Source: Microbulbifer sp. TB1203 (GTDB taxonomy: Bacteria > Pseudomonadota > Gammaproteobacteria > Pseudomonadales > Cellvibrionaceae). From it: a stretch of 64,000 nucleotides of DNA. This document shows, in pieces, positions 34,571 to 42,716 of the stretch. Each line of letters begins with the position of its first letter. The first letter of the stretch is position 1. The notes below the pieces were generated by a model. That model had not been told where the DNA came from. It did no database searches and saw only the letters and a list, made by a program, of their open reading frames with translations. The translations under genes and the position numbers were made by a program. The stretch covers positions 5,294,001 to 5,358,000 of the forward strand of contig NZ_CP116899.1 in the NCBI RefSeq assembly GCF_030997045.1, read 5' to 3'.

Positions 34571-35356
34571 ATGGAGCTTGGAGGGAAGCTTGAGGTCGGA
34601 CGGTCGAGACGGGTTGCCCTCTATGTGACTTGCCTGGTGGATGTCATGCGCCCGAGTGTCGGTTTCGCGGCAATCAAGCTGCTGGAAGATGCGGGCTGCG
34701 AGGTCGTGATACCTGAACACCAGACCTGCTGCGGCCAGCCCGCCTACAACGCCGGCGGAGAAGCAGATGCAAAAGCCCTGGCCAGGCAGGTTGTCGAAAC
34801 GTTCGAGCCCTTCGATGCGGTGGTGGTGCCCTCCGGCTCCTGCGCCGGCATGATCAGGGATCACTACCCCAAATTGCTGGCGGCGGAGCCCGAATGGCGG
34901 GATCGGGCGGCCGGATTGGCTGCCCGGACCCACGAGTTGACCAGCTTCCTGGTGGATGTCCTGGGGCTGGAATCCGTGGAAGCCGACTATAAGGGCACGG
35001 TTTGTTACCACGACAGCTGTGCCGGGCTCCGCGAACTGAACGTCAAACAGCAACCCCGCAAACTGTTGCGCAGTGTGCGGGGGGTAGAGATGCGGGAAAT
35101 GGACGACGCTGAAGTCTGTTGCGGTTTCGGCGGCCTGTTTTGCGTCAAGTATGCGGACATCTCCAACCAGATGGTCAGCCGCAAGATGGACAATATCGAG
35201 GCCAGCGGGGCGGATACCTTGCTGGCGGGGGATCTGGGCTGCCTGTTGAATATGGCTGGCAAGCTGACCCGGCAGGGCAGCCGCGTCAAGGTCCGTCATG
35301 TGGCGGAAGTGTTGGCGGGCATGACCGACCTTCCCGCGATCGGCGAGGAGCACTAA
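34571..35356 (+). CDS. lutA: L-lactate oxidation complex subunit LutA (CCG-domain protein)
   Basis: 261 residues with two CCG domains: HQTCCGQPAYNAGGEADA and DAEVCCGFGGLFCVKY, which hold cysteines for Fe-S or disulfide chemistry; SGSCAGMIRDHY is also conserved. LutA, LutB and LutC form the cytochrome-independent L-lactate dehydrogenase complex oxidising L-lactate to pyruvate. It is the first gene of the cluster, and its TAA overlaps the lutB ATG. Placement with a pathway that makes L-lactate strongly supports this substrate over glycolate. Confidence 0.92.
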   Translation: MELGGKLEVGRSRRVALYVTCLVDVMRPSVGFAAIKLLEDAGCEVVIPEHQTCCGQPAYNAGGEADAKALARQVVETFEPFDAVVVPSGSCAGMIRDHYPKLLAAEPEWRDRAAGLAARTHELTSFLVDVLGLESVEADYKGTVCYHDSCAGLRELNVKQQPRKLLRSVRGVEMREMDDAEVCCGFGGLFCVKYADISNQMVSRKMDNIEASGADTLLAGDLGCLLNMAGKLTRQGSRVKVRHVAEVLAGMTDLPAIGEEH

Positions 35357-36810
35357 TGCAGCCGAGTTGTAATTCCTTCAAACAGCAGGCCGCGCAGGCC
35401 CTGCGGGATCCGAAACTGCAGGGTGCCTTTGGAAAGCTGGGCGACGGCCTGCAGGCGCGCCGGGCCGCGGCAGTGGGGCAGTTGCCGGAATTCGAAGCCC
35501 TGCGCGAAGACGCCCGCCGCATCAAGCGCCGGGTCATGTCGGATCTGGACACCTGGCTGGAGCAGTTCGAGCAGAAGGTGCGGGGGCAGGGCGGCCATCT
35601 GCACTGGGCCAGTACCGCGGACGATGCGCGCGAGGCGATCCTGGCAATCTGCCAAAGGGTGGGGGCGAAAACCGTCACCAAGGGCAAGTCCATGGTGACC
35701 GAGGAACTGGGGCTCAACGACTACCTCGTCGATCAGGGGATCACGCCGGTGGAGACGGACCTCGGCGAGTATATTCTGCAGTTGCGCCGCGAAGCGCCGA
35801 GCCACATCGTGATGCCCGCCGTTCACCTGGCGCAGGACGATATCGAGCGGACCTTTGTCGAAAGCCACCCGCAGCTGCCGCCGGACCGGGATCTCTCGAC
35901 GGCGGAAAGCCTGGTGGCCGAGGCCAGGCAGGAGTTGCGCGAACTTTTTTTCAAGGCGGATGTGGGCATCACCGGCGCCAACTTCATGATCGCCGAGACC
36001 GGGTCCACGGTGATCGTCACCAACGAAGGCAACGGCGATTTGACCCAGACCCTCGCCAGGGTGCACGTGGTGGTGACCACCATCGAGCGGGTGATCCCCA
36101 CGCTGGAGGATTTGTCGACCTTCCTGCGCCTGCTGCCCCGCTCGGCCACCGGCCAGGACGCCACCGCTTATGTCACCCTCTCCTCCGGCCCCAAACGCGA
36201 AGGGGATATGCACGGCCCGGAAGAATTCCATGTTGTGGTGCTGGATAACGGCCGCAGCGAGCTGCTGGGCGGTGAAAACCAGGACATTCTGAACTGCATC
36301 CGCTGTGGCGCCTGTATGAATCACTGCCCGGTCTATGGCGCCGTGGGGGGCCACGCCTACGGCTGGGTATACCCGGGCCCCCTGGGTGCAGCCCTCACAC
36401 CCGCCCTGATCGGGGTGGAGAAATCCGCGGCTCTTCCCAACGCCTCCACCTTCTGCGGTCAATGCGTGGCCGTGTGCCCGGTAAAGATTCCCCTCACCGA
36501 TATCATGCGGCGCTGGCGGGTGCGCGAGCACGGGCAAAAAATGACTTCGCCGTTGGCCCGCGCCGGTTTGAGCGTATGGGCCTGGCTGGCGTCCCGGCCG
36601 GCGCTCTATCGCAAACTCACCGGCCTGGCGGCATGGGGTATGGCGTTGTGCGGCGGCAGGCGGCGGCGCTTGTCCCGCATGCCGCTGGCCGGTGGCTGGA
36701 CCCGGTATCGGGATTTCCCGGCCCCGGAAGGGGAGACTTTTCACGCGCAACTCGCGCGACGAAAGAAGCGCGCCTCGAAAACCGGCGCCGGGGGGCTTTG
36801 CCATGAGTAA
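35356..36810 (+). CDS. lutB: L-lactate oxidation iron-sulfur subunit LutB
   Basis: The ATG at 35356 shares one base with the lutA stop; a longer open frame upstream is only antecedent reading within lutA. It has 484 residues. The N-terminal two-thirds is the LUD domain (KTVTKGKSMVTEELGLN; DLGEYILQL; ITGANFMIAETGS). Two 4Fe-4S motifs follow: CIRCGACMNHCP (about 313-325) and CGQCVAVCP (about 367-375). A DUF3390-type C-terminal tail closes the protein. Membrane-associated electron transfer to quinone is presumed for the family. Confidence 0.93.
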   Translation: MQPSCNSFKQQAAQALRDPKLQGAFGKLGDGLQARRAAAVGQLPEFEALREDARRIKRRVMSDLDTWLEQFEQKVRGQGGHLHWASTADDAREAILAICQRVGAKTVTKGKSMVTEELGLNDYLVDQGITPVETDLGEYILQLRREAPSHIVMPAVHLAQDDIERTFVESHPQLPPDRDLSTAESLVAEARQELRELFFKADVGITGANFMIAETGSTVIVTNEGNGDLTQTLARVHVVVTTIERVIPTLEDLSTFLRLLPRSATGQDATAYVTLSSGPKREGDMHGPEEFHVVVLDNGRSELLGGENQDILNCIRCGACMNHCPVYGAVGGHAYGWVYPGPLGAALTPALIGVEKSAALPNASTFCGQCVAVCPVKIPLTDIMRRWRVREHGQKMTSPLARAGLSVWAWLASRPALYRKLTGLAAWGMALCGGRRRRLSRMPLAGGWTRYRDFPAPEGETFHAQLARRKKRASKTGAGGLCHE

Positions 36811-37462
36811 GGCGCGCGAGCGGATTTTCGCCGCTATCCGGCGCAATAAAAAGCCGCTGGCCGATGCGCCTGTGGCCGGGGAGGGCATCGCTCATGCAGA
36901 TACCATTCCTACCCATACCATCCCCGCCGGGACCCGACTGACGTCTGAGGCTCTGTATGCAGAGTTCGAACACCGGTTGTCTGCCGCTTCCGCCTCGGTG
37001 GAGCGGGTGGAATCGGCATCCGGGATACCCGCGGCGGTATGGCGCCATCTGTCGGATCGACAGCGGCGGGCGCAGTGCTTTGCCAATGGCTCCGCGGCGG
37101 AGCTGGACTGGGCCTCGGTGCCGGAGCTGGATATTCGCTCGGGAGCCGGGGATGCCGATACTCCGGTGTGTATCACCTCGGCGTTTCGCGGCATTGCGGA
37201 AACCGGCAGCTTGGTGCTGTTGTCGGCACCGGGGCACTCTTCGGCCAGTTATTTTCTGCCGGAATTGTTGATTGTGATCCTGTCGCGCCGGGATATCCTG
37301 GCCACCCAGGAGGCGGTCTGGGCCGACCTCCGGCGGCGCTCGGAAGAAATGCCGCGCACCGTTACTTTGGTTACCGGCCCCTCCCGGACCGGGGACATCG
37401 AGCAAAAAATCGTGCTCGGGGCCCATGGCCCCAGGCAGGTTCACGTACTGCTTGTGAATTAG
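36803..37462 (+). CDS. lutC: L-lactate oxidation subunit LutC
   Basis: 219 residues of the LUD (LutC/YkgG) family, starting at the ATG inside the end of lutB (8-base overlap). Conserved features are the N-terminal MSKARERIFAAIRRN helix, AFRGIAETGSLVLLS (the TGSI/AETG motif) and HVLLVN at the end. It completes lutABC. The following GntR gene starts 19 bases later. Confidence 0.9.
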   Translation: MSKARERIFAAIRRNKKPLADAPVAGEGIAHADTIPTHTIPAGTRLTSEALYAEFEHRLSAASASVERVESASGIPAAVWRHLSDRQRRAQCFANGSAAELDWASVPELDIRSGAGDADTPVCITSAFRGIAETGSLVLLSAPGHSSASYFLPELLIVILSRRDILATQEAVWADLRRRSEEMPRTVTLVTGPSRTGDIEQKIVLGAHGPRQVHVLLVN

Positions 37463-37481
37463 TTCGCCACTGAGGTTCTGT

Positions 37482-38399
37482 GTGACAAAAAAAAGTTATC
37501 TGGTGCAAAAAACCTGCAACCGCCTGCTGGATCGGGTGGAAGCAGTCTTCGGGACGGACAGCCCCTACCTGCCGAGTGACCTGGCCCTCGCCACTGAGCT
37601 GGAGGTCAGCCGCACCACCCTTCGCGCGGCCCTGGAGCAATTGAACGGGAAGGGCCTGATCGAGCGGGACGGTGCCGGCAAGCGCGTGGTGCGCAAACCC
37701 GGGAAAGAGGATTACTACGATATCAGTACTGCGCCCGCCTCCAGGGAGGAAGTGGTGCAGAAGTATTTCCTGTCCCTGATCAACGACGGCAAGCTGTTGC
37801 CCGGCAGTCGTTTTTCGGAGTTGGAGCTGGCAAAACAGTCCGGCTGCAATACGGTGACAGTAAGGGAATTTCTGGTGAGGTTCTCCCGTTTTGGCCTGAT
37901 TGAAAAGAAGCCCCGCTCCCAATGGCAGATGGTGGAGTTCGACGCTCGCTTCGCCGCGGAGCTGGTGGAGTTCCGCAAGGTGTTGGAGATGCGCGCATTG
38001 GTGAAACTCCTGGACTGTGATGACGATCATCCGGTCTGGCGGGAACTGGGCGAGGTGCTGACCCTGCACCAGGCGGTAAAGCGGGATTTTGACAGGCGCT
38101 ACACTGAACTCCCCGTCCTGGATGCCAGGCTGCACCAGGCCCTGCAGTTGGGGATCAACAACCGTTTTATCAGCCAGTTCTTCGAAGTGGTGTCTTTTGT
38201 TTGCCACTACCACTATCAGTGGCACAAGGCTGGCGAGAAGGCGCGCTCGCGTGTCGCCGTGAATGAGCATATCGACCTGATGGTAGCCATTCTGGCCCGG
38301 GATGTGGCCGGCGCGGTCAGGGCCCTGGAGGTTCACCTGGATACCGCCGAGCGAACCCTGCTGGAATGTGCCACCCGGGTCCGTAGCGAGCTGGCGTAA
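37482..38399 (+). CDS. GntR/FCD regulator with two winged-helix domains
   Basis: The GTG at 37482 gives 305 residues. Residues about 10-72 read as a GntR winged helix (PYLPSDLALATELEVSRTTLRAAL, GLIERDGAGKRVV). Residues about 85-150 read as a second one (LLPGSRFSELELAKQSGCN, TVTVREFLVRFSRFGLIEKK). Residues about 155-300 are the FCD ligand-binding domain with metal-binding type positions (DARLHQAL; VNEHIDLMVAILARD). Most FadR/FCD proteins are about 230-250 residues with one helix-turn-helix domain, so this architecture is unusual. It probably controls the lut-fucose genes around it in response to a sugar-acid intermediate. Confidence 0.85.
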   Translation: MTKKSYLVQKTCNRLLDRVEAVFGTDSPYLPSDLALATELEVSRTTLRAALEQLNGKGLIERDGAGKRVVRKPGKEDYYDISTAPASREEVVQKYFLSLINDGKLLPGSRFSELELAKQSGCNTVTVREFLVRFSRFGLIEKKPRSQWQMVEFDARFAAELVEFRKVLEMRALVKLLDCDDDHPVWRELGEVLTLHQAVKRDFDRRYTELPVLDARLHQALQLGINNRFISQFFEVVSFVCHYHYQWHKAGEKARSRVAVNEHIDLMVAILARDVAGAVRALEVHLDTAERTLLECATRVRSELA

Positions 38400-38428
38400 G
38401 TCCAATACTATTGAGTTAGGCCACTTTT

Positions 38429-38490
38429 GGAGCCTGCTTGCAGGCGAATAGCTACGGAGCTCCGTTCTTGTTCGCCTGCAAGCAGGCTCC
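38429..38490. repeat. 20-bp perfect inverted repeat (GGAGCCTGCTTGCAGGCGAA)
   Basis: Arms 38429-38448 and 38471-38490 are exact complements around a 22-base loop. One arm also occurs alone at 11165-11184. It may act as a transcript end between the regulator and the dehydratase genes, but its duplication elsewhere marks it as an intergenic repeat. Confidence 0.8.
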
Positions 38491-38747
38491 TGATATGGGC
38501 GCCAAGTCTTAATCCACTAGGCCGCAGGGGGCAGTCGGCAGAGATATTGTGCGTTGACTTAGCACTTGGGATTGGCTAGAGTTTTCTGGTTCTTTATAAA
38601 TAAAAAACATAACGAAAACAAACGACAAAACGAATGGCTGCGGTGACGGTGTTCAACTCCAGGCCCGGACTCCGGCCTCGCCTGGCTCCGGATAGGGGTG
38701 GCGAAATGATCTGTCTCCGCGCAGGCTCAAGCAGGGAAAACGTCAAG

Positions 38748-39053
38748 ATGACTGATAAGCGGTTTGTGTTGCTGCATCCCAGTGACAACGTGCTGGTGTG
38801 TTGTGCTCGCGTGACGGCCGGTGAATCCGTCGTGCTGGAAGGCAAGTCCGTCACCCTTCACACCGAGATCAATGTCGGGCACAAAGTGGCTCGCGTGGAT
38901 ATTGCGAAGGGTGCCCGGATTATCAAATACGGTGCGCCCATCGGTTCGGCCACGGACGATATCGCCTTTTCCCGGCACGTCCACCTGCACAATATGAAAA
39001 GTGACTATATTCCCAGCCACACCAGGGAAAGCAAGCAGGGGGAAGAGCGATGA
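38748..39053 (+). CDS. UxaA-family dehydratase, small SAF-domain subunit
   Basis: The ATG at 38748 gives 101 residues beginning TDKRFVLLHPSDNVLVCC, the usual opening of split altronate/galactarate-dehydratase N-domains; an in-frame ATG at 38706 would add 14 residues. The SAF fold is recognisable from GHKVARVDIAKGARIIKYG, APIGSATDDI and the HVHLHNMKS motif, the conserved metal-binding histidines. It overlaps the large subunit by four bases (ATGA). In this cluster it most likely dehydrates L-fuconate (or a related 6-deoxy aldonate) rather than D-altronate. Confidence 0.85.
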   Translation: MTDKRFVLLHPSDNVLVCCARVTAGESVVLEGKSVTLHTEINVGHKVARVDIAKGARIIKYGAPIGSATDDIAFSRHVHLHNMKSDYIPSHTRESKQGEER

Positions 39054-40240
39054 AAGGCTATTTACGAGCTGACGGACGCAAGGGTATCCGCAACGTCCTG
39101 CTGGTAACCTACCTGGTGGAATGCGCCCACCATGTGGCGCGCACGATTGTCACCCGGGCCGACTCGGACAGTATCCAGTTGATAGGTTTTCCTGGATGTT
39201 ATCCCAACGACTATTCACTCAAAATCATGGAACAGTTGTGCACCCACCCCAATGTTGGCGGCGTGGTGATCGTTTCTCTCGGCTGTGAAGGTTTTAATCG
39301 GGAGCGTTTAAGTAAAACGGTCAGTGAAAGCGGCCGACCTGTGAGCACTTTCGTGATCCAGGAATCCGGCGGAACCAGGCAGACCGTCGAGGCCGGACTT
39401 CAGGCTGTCGGTGAAATACAACGGGAAATCGCCAATGCCCCCATGGTTGATATGGGGGTGGAGGAACTGGTGGTCGGAACCATTTGCGGTGGCTCGGACG
39501 GCACCAGTGGCATCAGTGCCAACCCCGCTGTCGGCAGCTGTTTCGATATGCTGGTGGACAGGGGAGCGGCCTGCATTTTTGAAGAAACCGGCGAGTTGAT
39601 CGGCTGCGAACAGATAATGGCGGATCGTGCCGTAACCCCGGAACTGGGCCGTGAAATTATAGAAGCCGTACAAAAGGCCGAAAACTATTATCGGGTGATG
39701 GGCTACGGCAGCTTTGCCCCGGGCAATGCGGAAGGTGGTCTGACAACCCTGGAAGAGAAATCCATGGGCGCCTATGCCAAATCCGGTGCTTCCCAAATTC
39801 ACGGCATGATCAAACCCGGTGATATTCCCCCGCGGGGTGGCCTATACCTGATGGATGTGGTGCCCGACGGGGACCCGCTGTTCGGCTTTCCCAATATCGT
39901 GGACAGCGCCGAGATCGTGGAGATGATCGCTTCCGGTGCCCATATCATCCTGTTTACCACCGGCCGCGGTTCTGTAGTCGGCTCGGCCATTTCACCCGTG
40001 ATCAAAGTCTGCGCGAATCCGGAGACCTACCGCAAGATGGCCGATGATATGGACATCAATGCGGGCAAGGTGATTGAAGGCCGCGCTGCCGTAGCCAGCG
40101 TGGGCGAGGAAATTTACCAGTTGGTATGCAATGTGGCCGGGGGTGAGAAAACAAAATCCGAAGCCCTGGGGCATCAGGAGTTTGTGTTGACCTATAAACA
40201 GTTCGAGCCCATCGGGCCCGCTTGCCTGCCCCGGCGCTAA
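39050..40240 (+). CDS. UxaA-family dehydratase, large subunit (predicted L-fuconate dehydratase)
   Basis: 396 residues covering the C-terminal catalytic part of altronate dehydratase (UxaA/GarD family): YLRADGRKGIRNVLLVTY at the start, IVSLGCEGFNRERL, ICGGSDGTSGISANPAVG, ACIFEETGELIGCEQIM and FTTGRGSVVGSAISPVIKVCAN, which contain the Fe/metal cysteine and glutamate residues. In enterobacterial UxaA both parts are fused; here they are two overlapping genes. The surrounding aldose dehydrogenase, lactonase, SDR, FucP and FAH genes point to L-fuconate as substrate, with formation of 2-keto-3-deoxy-L-fuconate. A split uxaA pair also occurs in the Campylobacter jejuni fucose locus, which is a precedent. 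Confidence 0.85.
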   Translation: MKGYLRADGRKGIRNVLLVTYLVECAHHVARTIVTRADSDSIQLIGFPGCYPNDYSLKIMEQLCTHPNVGGVVIVSLGCEGFNRERLSKTVSESGRPVSTFVIQESGGTRQTVEAGLQAVGEIQREIANAPMVDMGVEELVVGTICGGSDGTSGISANPAVGSCFDMLVDRGAACIFEETGELIGCEQIMADRAVTPELGREIIEAVQKAENYYRVMGYGSFAPGNAEGGLTTLEEKSMGAYAKSGASQIHGMIKPGDIPPRGGLYLMDVVPDGDPLFGFPNIVDSAEIVEMIASGAHIILFTTGRGSVVGSAISPVIKVCANPETYRKMADDMDINAGKVIEGRAAVASVGEEIYQLVCNVAGGEKTKSEALGHQEFVLTYKQFEPIGPACLPRR

Positions 40241-40283
40241 TCTGGGCAGTGTGGCGCCGGCACGGCGCTTAACGTTCATTTCA

Positions 40284-40476
40284 GGTAACTGCTCTCCCCT
40301 CTCCCGCTTGCGGGGGAGGGGCCGGGGGAGGGGGTGCTGAACGGTTCCCCTCTCCCTAACCCAGTGACTCGCGCCATCCATGGCGCTCGGCCTTCGGCCA
40401 GCTAAAGCTGCCCAAATCCGCTCCCGGCGGATTTGTCCCCGAAGGGGAGAGGGGACTGTTGGGGTGAGTAGTTACC
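40284..40476. mobile_element. MITE-like element 1, TIR GGTAACTGCTC, 6-bp target duplication ATTTCA
   Basis: Ends are GGTAACTGCTC (40284-40294) and GAGTAGTTACC (40466-40476), inverted with one mismatch. The flanks are an exact direct repeat ATTTCA (40278-40283 and 40477-40482). The 193-base interior is GC-rich hairpin sequence (CTCTCCC/GGGAGAG blocks, CAAATCCG/CGGATTTG stem) with no gene. The same ends occur at 42384-42685. It sits between the dehydratase and the aldo/keto reductase genes and could affect read-through. Confidence 0.8.
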
Positions 40477-40502
40477 ATTTCAGAACGAGGGATAGAAGCG
40501 GT

Positions 40503-41531
40503 ATGTTCGGAGAAAAAAGACGAATAGGGCAGACCGCGCTGGAGGTGACGGCACTCGGTTTTGGTGCGGCCACCCTGGGTAACCTTTATCACCCCATGCC
40601 CGATGAGGCGGCGAAAGCGGCCATCGAAAAGGCGTTTGCCGCGGGGCTCAACCATATTGATACCGCACCCTACTATGGGTTTGGCTTGAGCGAACGTCGC
40701 GTGGGGGATGCGTTGCGGGAGGTTCCCGCAAACGAGTATGTTCTGTCCACCAAGGTTGGCCGCCTTCTGGCCCCCTGCGACAAGGCCGAAGACAAGTACG
40801 GTTTCTGCTCACCGATGCCGTTCGAGCCTGTATACGATTATTCATACGACGGTGTAATGCGTTCCTATGAACACAGCATTCAACGGCTGGGACTGCCCAA
40901 AATAGACATCCTGTACATGCACGACATCGGCCGGGTCACCCACGGCCGCGACCACGAGCGCCTGTTCCGCGTTGCCATGGAGGGGGGCTACAAAGCCATG
41001 GCCGAGCTTCGTTCACAGGGCCTGGTGAGCGCCATCGGCCTCGGCGTGAACGAATACGAGGTGTGTGAGCAGGCCATGGACCACGCCGATTTCGATTGTT
41101 TCCTGCTTGCCGGGCGCTACACACTGTTGGAGCAGCAGGCCCTGGAGCGCTTTTTGCCCCGTTGTGTGGAGCGCAAGACCTCGATTGTACTGGGTGGTCC
41201 CTATAACTCGGGAATTCTGGTCACCGGTGTGAAACAGGAAGGCGCGATTTTCCATTACAACTACGAACCGGCGCCCCGGGAAATTATCGAGCGGGTCGCC
41301 CGGATCGAAGAAATGTGCCACGAGTTCGCCGTTCCGTTGCCTGCCGCGGCCCTGCAATTCCCCCTGGCGCATCCGGCGGTTGTCAGCGTGATTCCCGGGT
41401 TGAGTTCCCCTCGGCGCGTGGAGTCCGCGGTATCGCAAATGCAGGCGGCGATCCCCGGAGCTTTCTGGTCGGCACTGCAGGACGCCGGGTTGATCCATCC
41501 AGAGGCACCGTTGCCGGGGCAGAAAGGCTAA
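40503..41531 (+). CDS. Aldo/keto reductase, predicted L-fucose (6-deoxyaldose) 1-dehydrogenase
   Basis: The ATG at 40503 gives 342 residues; upstream in-frame sequence belongs to the mobile repeat. It is of the AKR L-fucose / D-threo-aldose 1-dehydrogenase group: LGFGAATLGNLYHPM, the catalytic Asp-Tyr in HIDTAPYYGFGLSERRVG, the lysine in LSTKVGRLL, then DILYMHDIGR, and cofactor-loop residues GLSSPRRVESAV. It oxidises the sugar C1 to the lactone with NAD(P)+. It starts just after mobile element 1 and its stop overlaps the start of the lactonase gene. Confidence 0.87.
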   Translation: MFGEKRRIGQTALEVTALGFGAATLGNLYHPMPDEAAKAAIEKAFAAGLNHIDTAPYYGFGLSERRVGDALREVPANEYVLSTKVGRLLAPCDKAEDKYGFCSPMPFEPVYDYSYDGVMRSYEHSIQRLGLPKIDILYMHDIGRVTHGRDHERLFRVAMEGGYKAMAELRSQGLVSAIGLGVNEYEVCEQAMDHADFDCFLLAGRYTLLEQQALERFLPRCVERKTSIVLGGPYNSGILVTGVKQEGAIFHYNYEPAPREIIERVARIEEMCHEFAVPLPAAALQFPLAHPAVVSVIPGLSSPRRVESAVSQMQAAIPGAFWSALQDAGLIHPEAPLPGQKG

Positions 41532-42364
41532 TGTTACGCATCGATGCGCACCAACACTTCTGGCAGCTGTCGCGGGGTGACTACGATTGGTTGGGGCCGG
41601 AACTGGAAGTGTTGTACCGGGACTATCTCCCCGCGCATTTGCAGCCACTGCTGGTCGACGCCGGCGTCAGCAAAACCGTGCTGGTACAAGCAGCGGAAAG
41701 CGTCGAGGAAACGGAGTTCATGCTGCGCTTGGCCGACGGCACGGATTTCATAGCCGGCGTCGTGGGCTGGATTGATATGGAGAGCGAGAACGCTGTCGAC
41801 ACGCTCGATCGCCTGGCGAGGCATTCCGCCTTCAAGGGAATTCGCCCGATGATCCAGGACATCGCCGATACCCGGTGGATGCTCAAGCCGGAGCTGGAGT
41901 CTGTGTTTACGGCGTTGATTGAACGCGGGCTGACCTTTGATGCACTGGTGACCCCCAGGCATCTGCAATCACTCCTGATCCTGCTGCGGCGCTACCCCGA
42001 TTTGAAAGTGGTGATCGACCACGGCGCCAAACCGGAAATTGCCACAGGCCGCACGACGGAATGGGCAGAGGATATCGCGCGTATCGCCTCGGAAACGTCG
42101 GCCTGCTGCAAGCTGTCCGGCCTGATGACCGAGGCGGGTGACAACCCAGGATTTGAAATATTGATGCCCTATATGGACCACCTGTTGGCGTGTTTCGGCG
42201 CGCACCGGTTGATGTGGGGCAGTGATTGGCCGGTGCTGGAACTGGCGGGGAATTACCCTCAGTGGCTGACTTGTGCGGAGCAGTTTGTCGCTCCATTGAG
42301 CGAAACGCAGCAGCAAGCCATATGGGCAGGAAATGCCGAGCGATTCTACCATCTGCAAGTGTGA
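41531..42364 (+). CDS. Amidohydrolase-family lactonase (L-fuconolactonase type)
   Basis: The ATG at 41531 shares a base with the previous stop and gives 277 residues. It is a metal-dependent barrel of the amidohydrolase-2 (COG3618) group: RIDAHQHFWQL at the N-terminus (metal His pair and the FWxL motif), VVGWIDMES, KGIRPMIQDI, VIDHGAKPEI and LMWGSDWPVLEL with the catalytic Asp. It hydrolyses the lactone made by the upstream dehydrogenase to the free aldonate. The direct overlap supports sequential action. It is followed by mobile element 2. Confidence 0.9.
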   Translation: MLRIDAHQHFWQLSRGDYDWLGPELEVLYRDYLPAHLQPLLVDAGVSKTVLVQAAESVEETEFMLRLADGTDFIAGVVGWIDMESENAVDTLDRLARHSAFKGIRPMIQDIADTRWMLKPELESVFTALIERGLTFDALVTPRHLQSLLILLRRYPDLKVVIDHGAKPEIATGRTTEWAEDIARIASETSACCKLSGLMTEAGDNPGFEILMPYMDHLLACFGAHRLMWGSDWPVLELAGNYPQWLTCAEQFVAPLSETQQQAIWAGNAERFYHLQV

Positions 42365-42383
42365 GCGGGATTTTTTTCGGATT

Positions 42384-42685
42384 GGTAACTACTCGCCTTC
42401 GGAACTCGGGATTCGGGAGTCGGAAAAAGAATACCGGGGCTTGATGCGAAGGCCCTGATACCGGGAGCCGTTCGAGAAACATTTGCCGATGAGGCTGTTG
42501 AACGAACGGCTACCGGTAGCAGGGCCGCCCAGGCCTGACTTAGTGATGCGAAGCACTGATACCGGGAGCCGTTCGAGAAAAGCGCCTGCGGCGGATAAAC
42601 AGACCGATGAGGCTGTTGAACGAACGGCTCCCGGTAGCAGGGCCGCCCAGGCCTCGGCTTAGTGTCACAGGGGGGAGCAGTTACC
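42384..42685. mobile_element. MITE-like element 2, TIR GGTAACTACTC, 6-bp target duplication CGGATT
   Basis: Ends are GGTAACTACTC (42384-42394) and GAGCAGTTACC (42675-42685). An exact direct repeat CGGATT flanks it (42378-42383 and 42686-42691). Its 302 bases contain two tandem units (42443-42543 and 42545-42663), each holding the stem CCGGGAGCCGTTCG / CGAACGGCTMCCGG. No gene is inside. It lies between the lactonase and SDR genes, and the right flank is only about 25 bases before the SDR start. Confidence 0.85.
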
Positions 42686-42716
42686 CGGATTGAAGACTTA
42701 TTGGGAGGGCTATAAC

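Noticed and set aside
35119..35355. 5' extension of the lutB frame
   Set aside because: It lies within lutA in another frame and shows no homology; the ATG at 35356 is coupled to the lutA stop.
38634..38747. Longer N-terminus for the SAF-domain subunit
   Set aside because: Homologues of this subunit begin close to MTDKRF; the extra residues look like translated leader.
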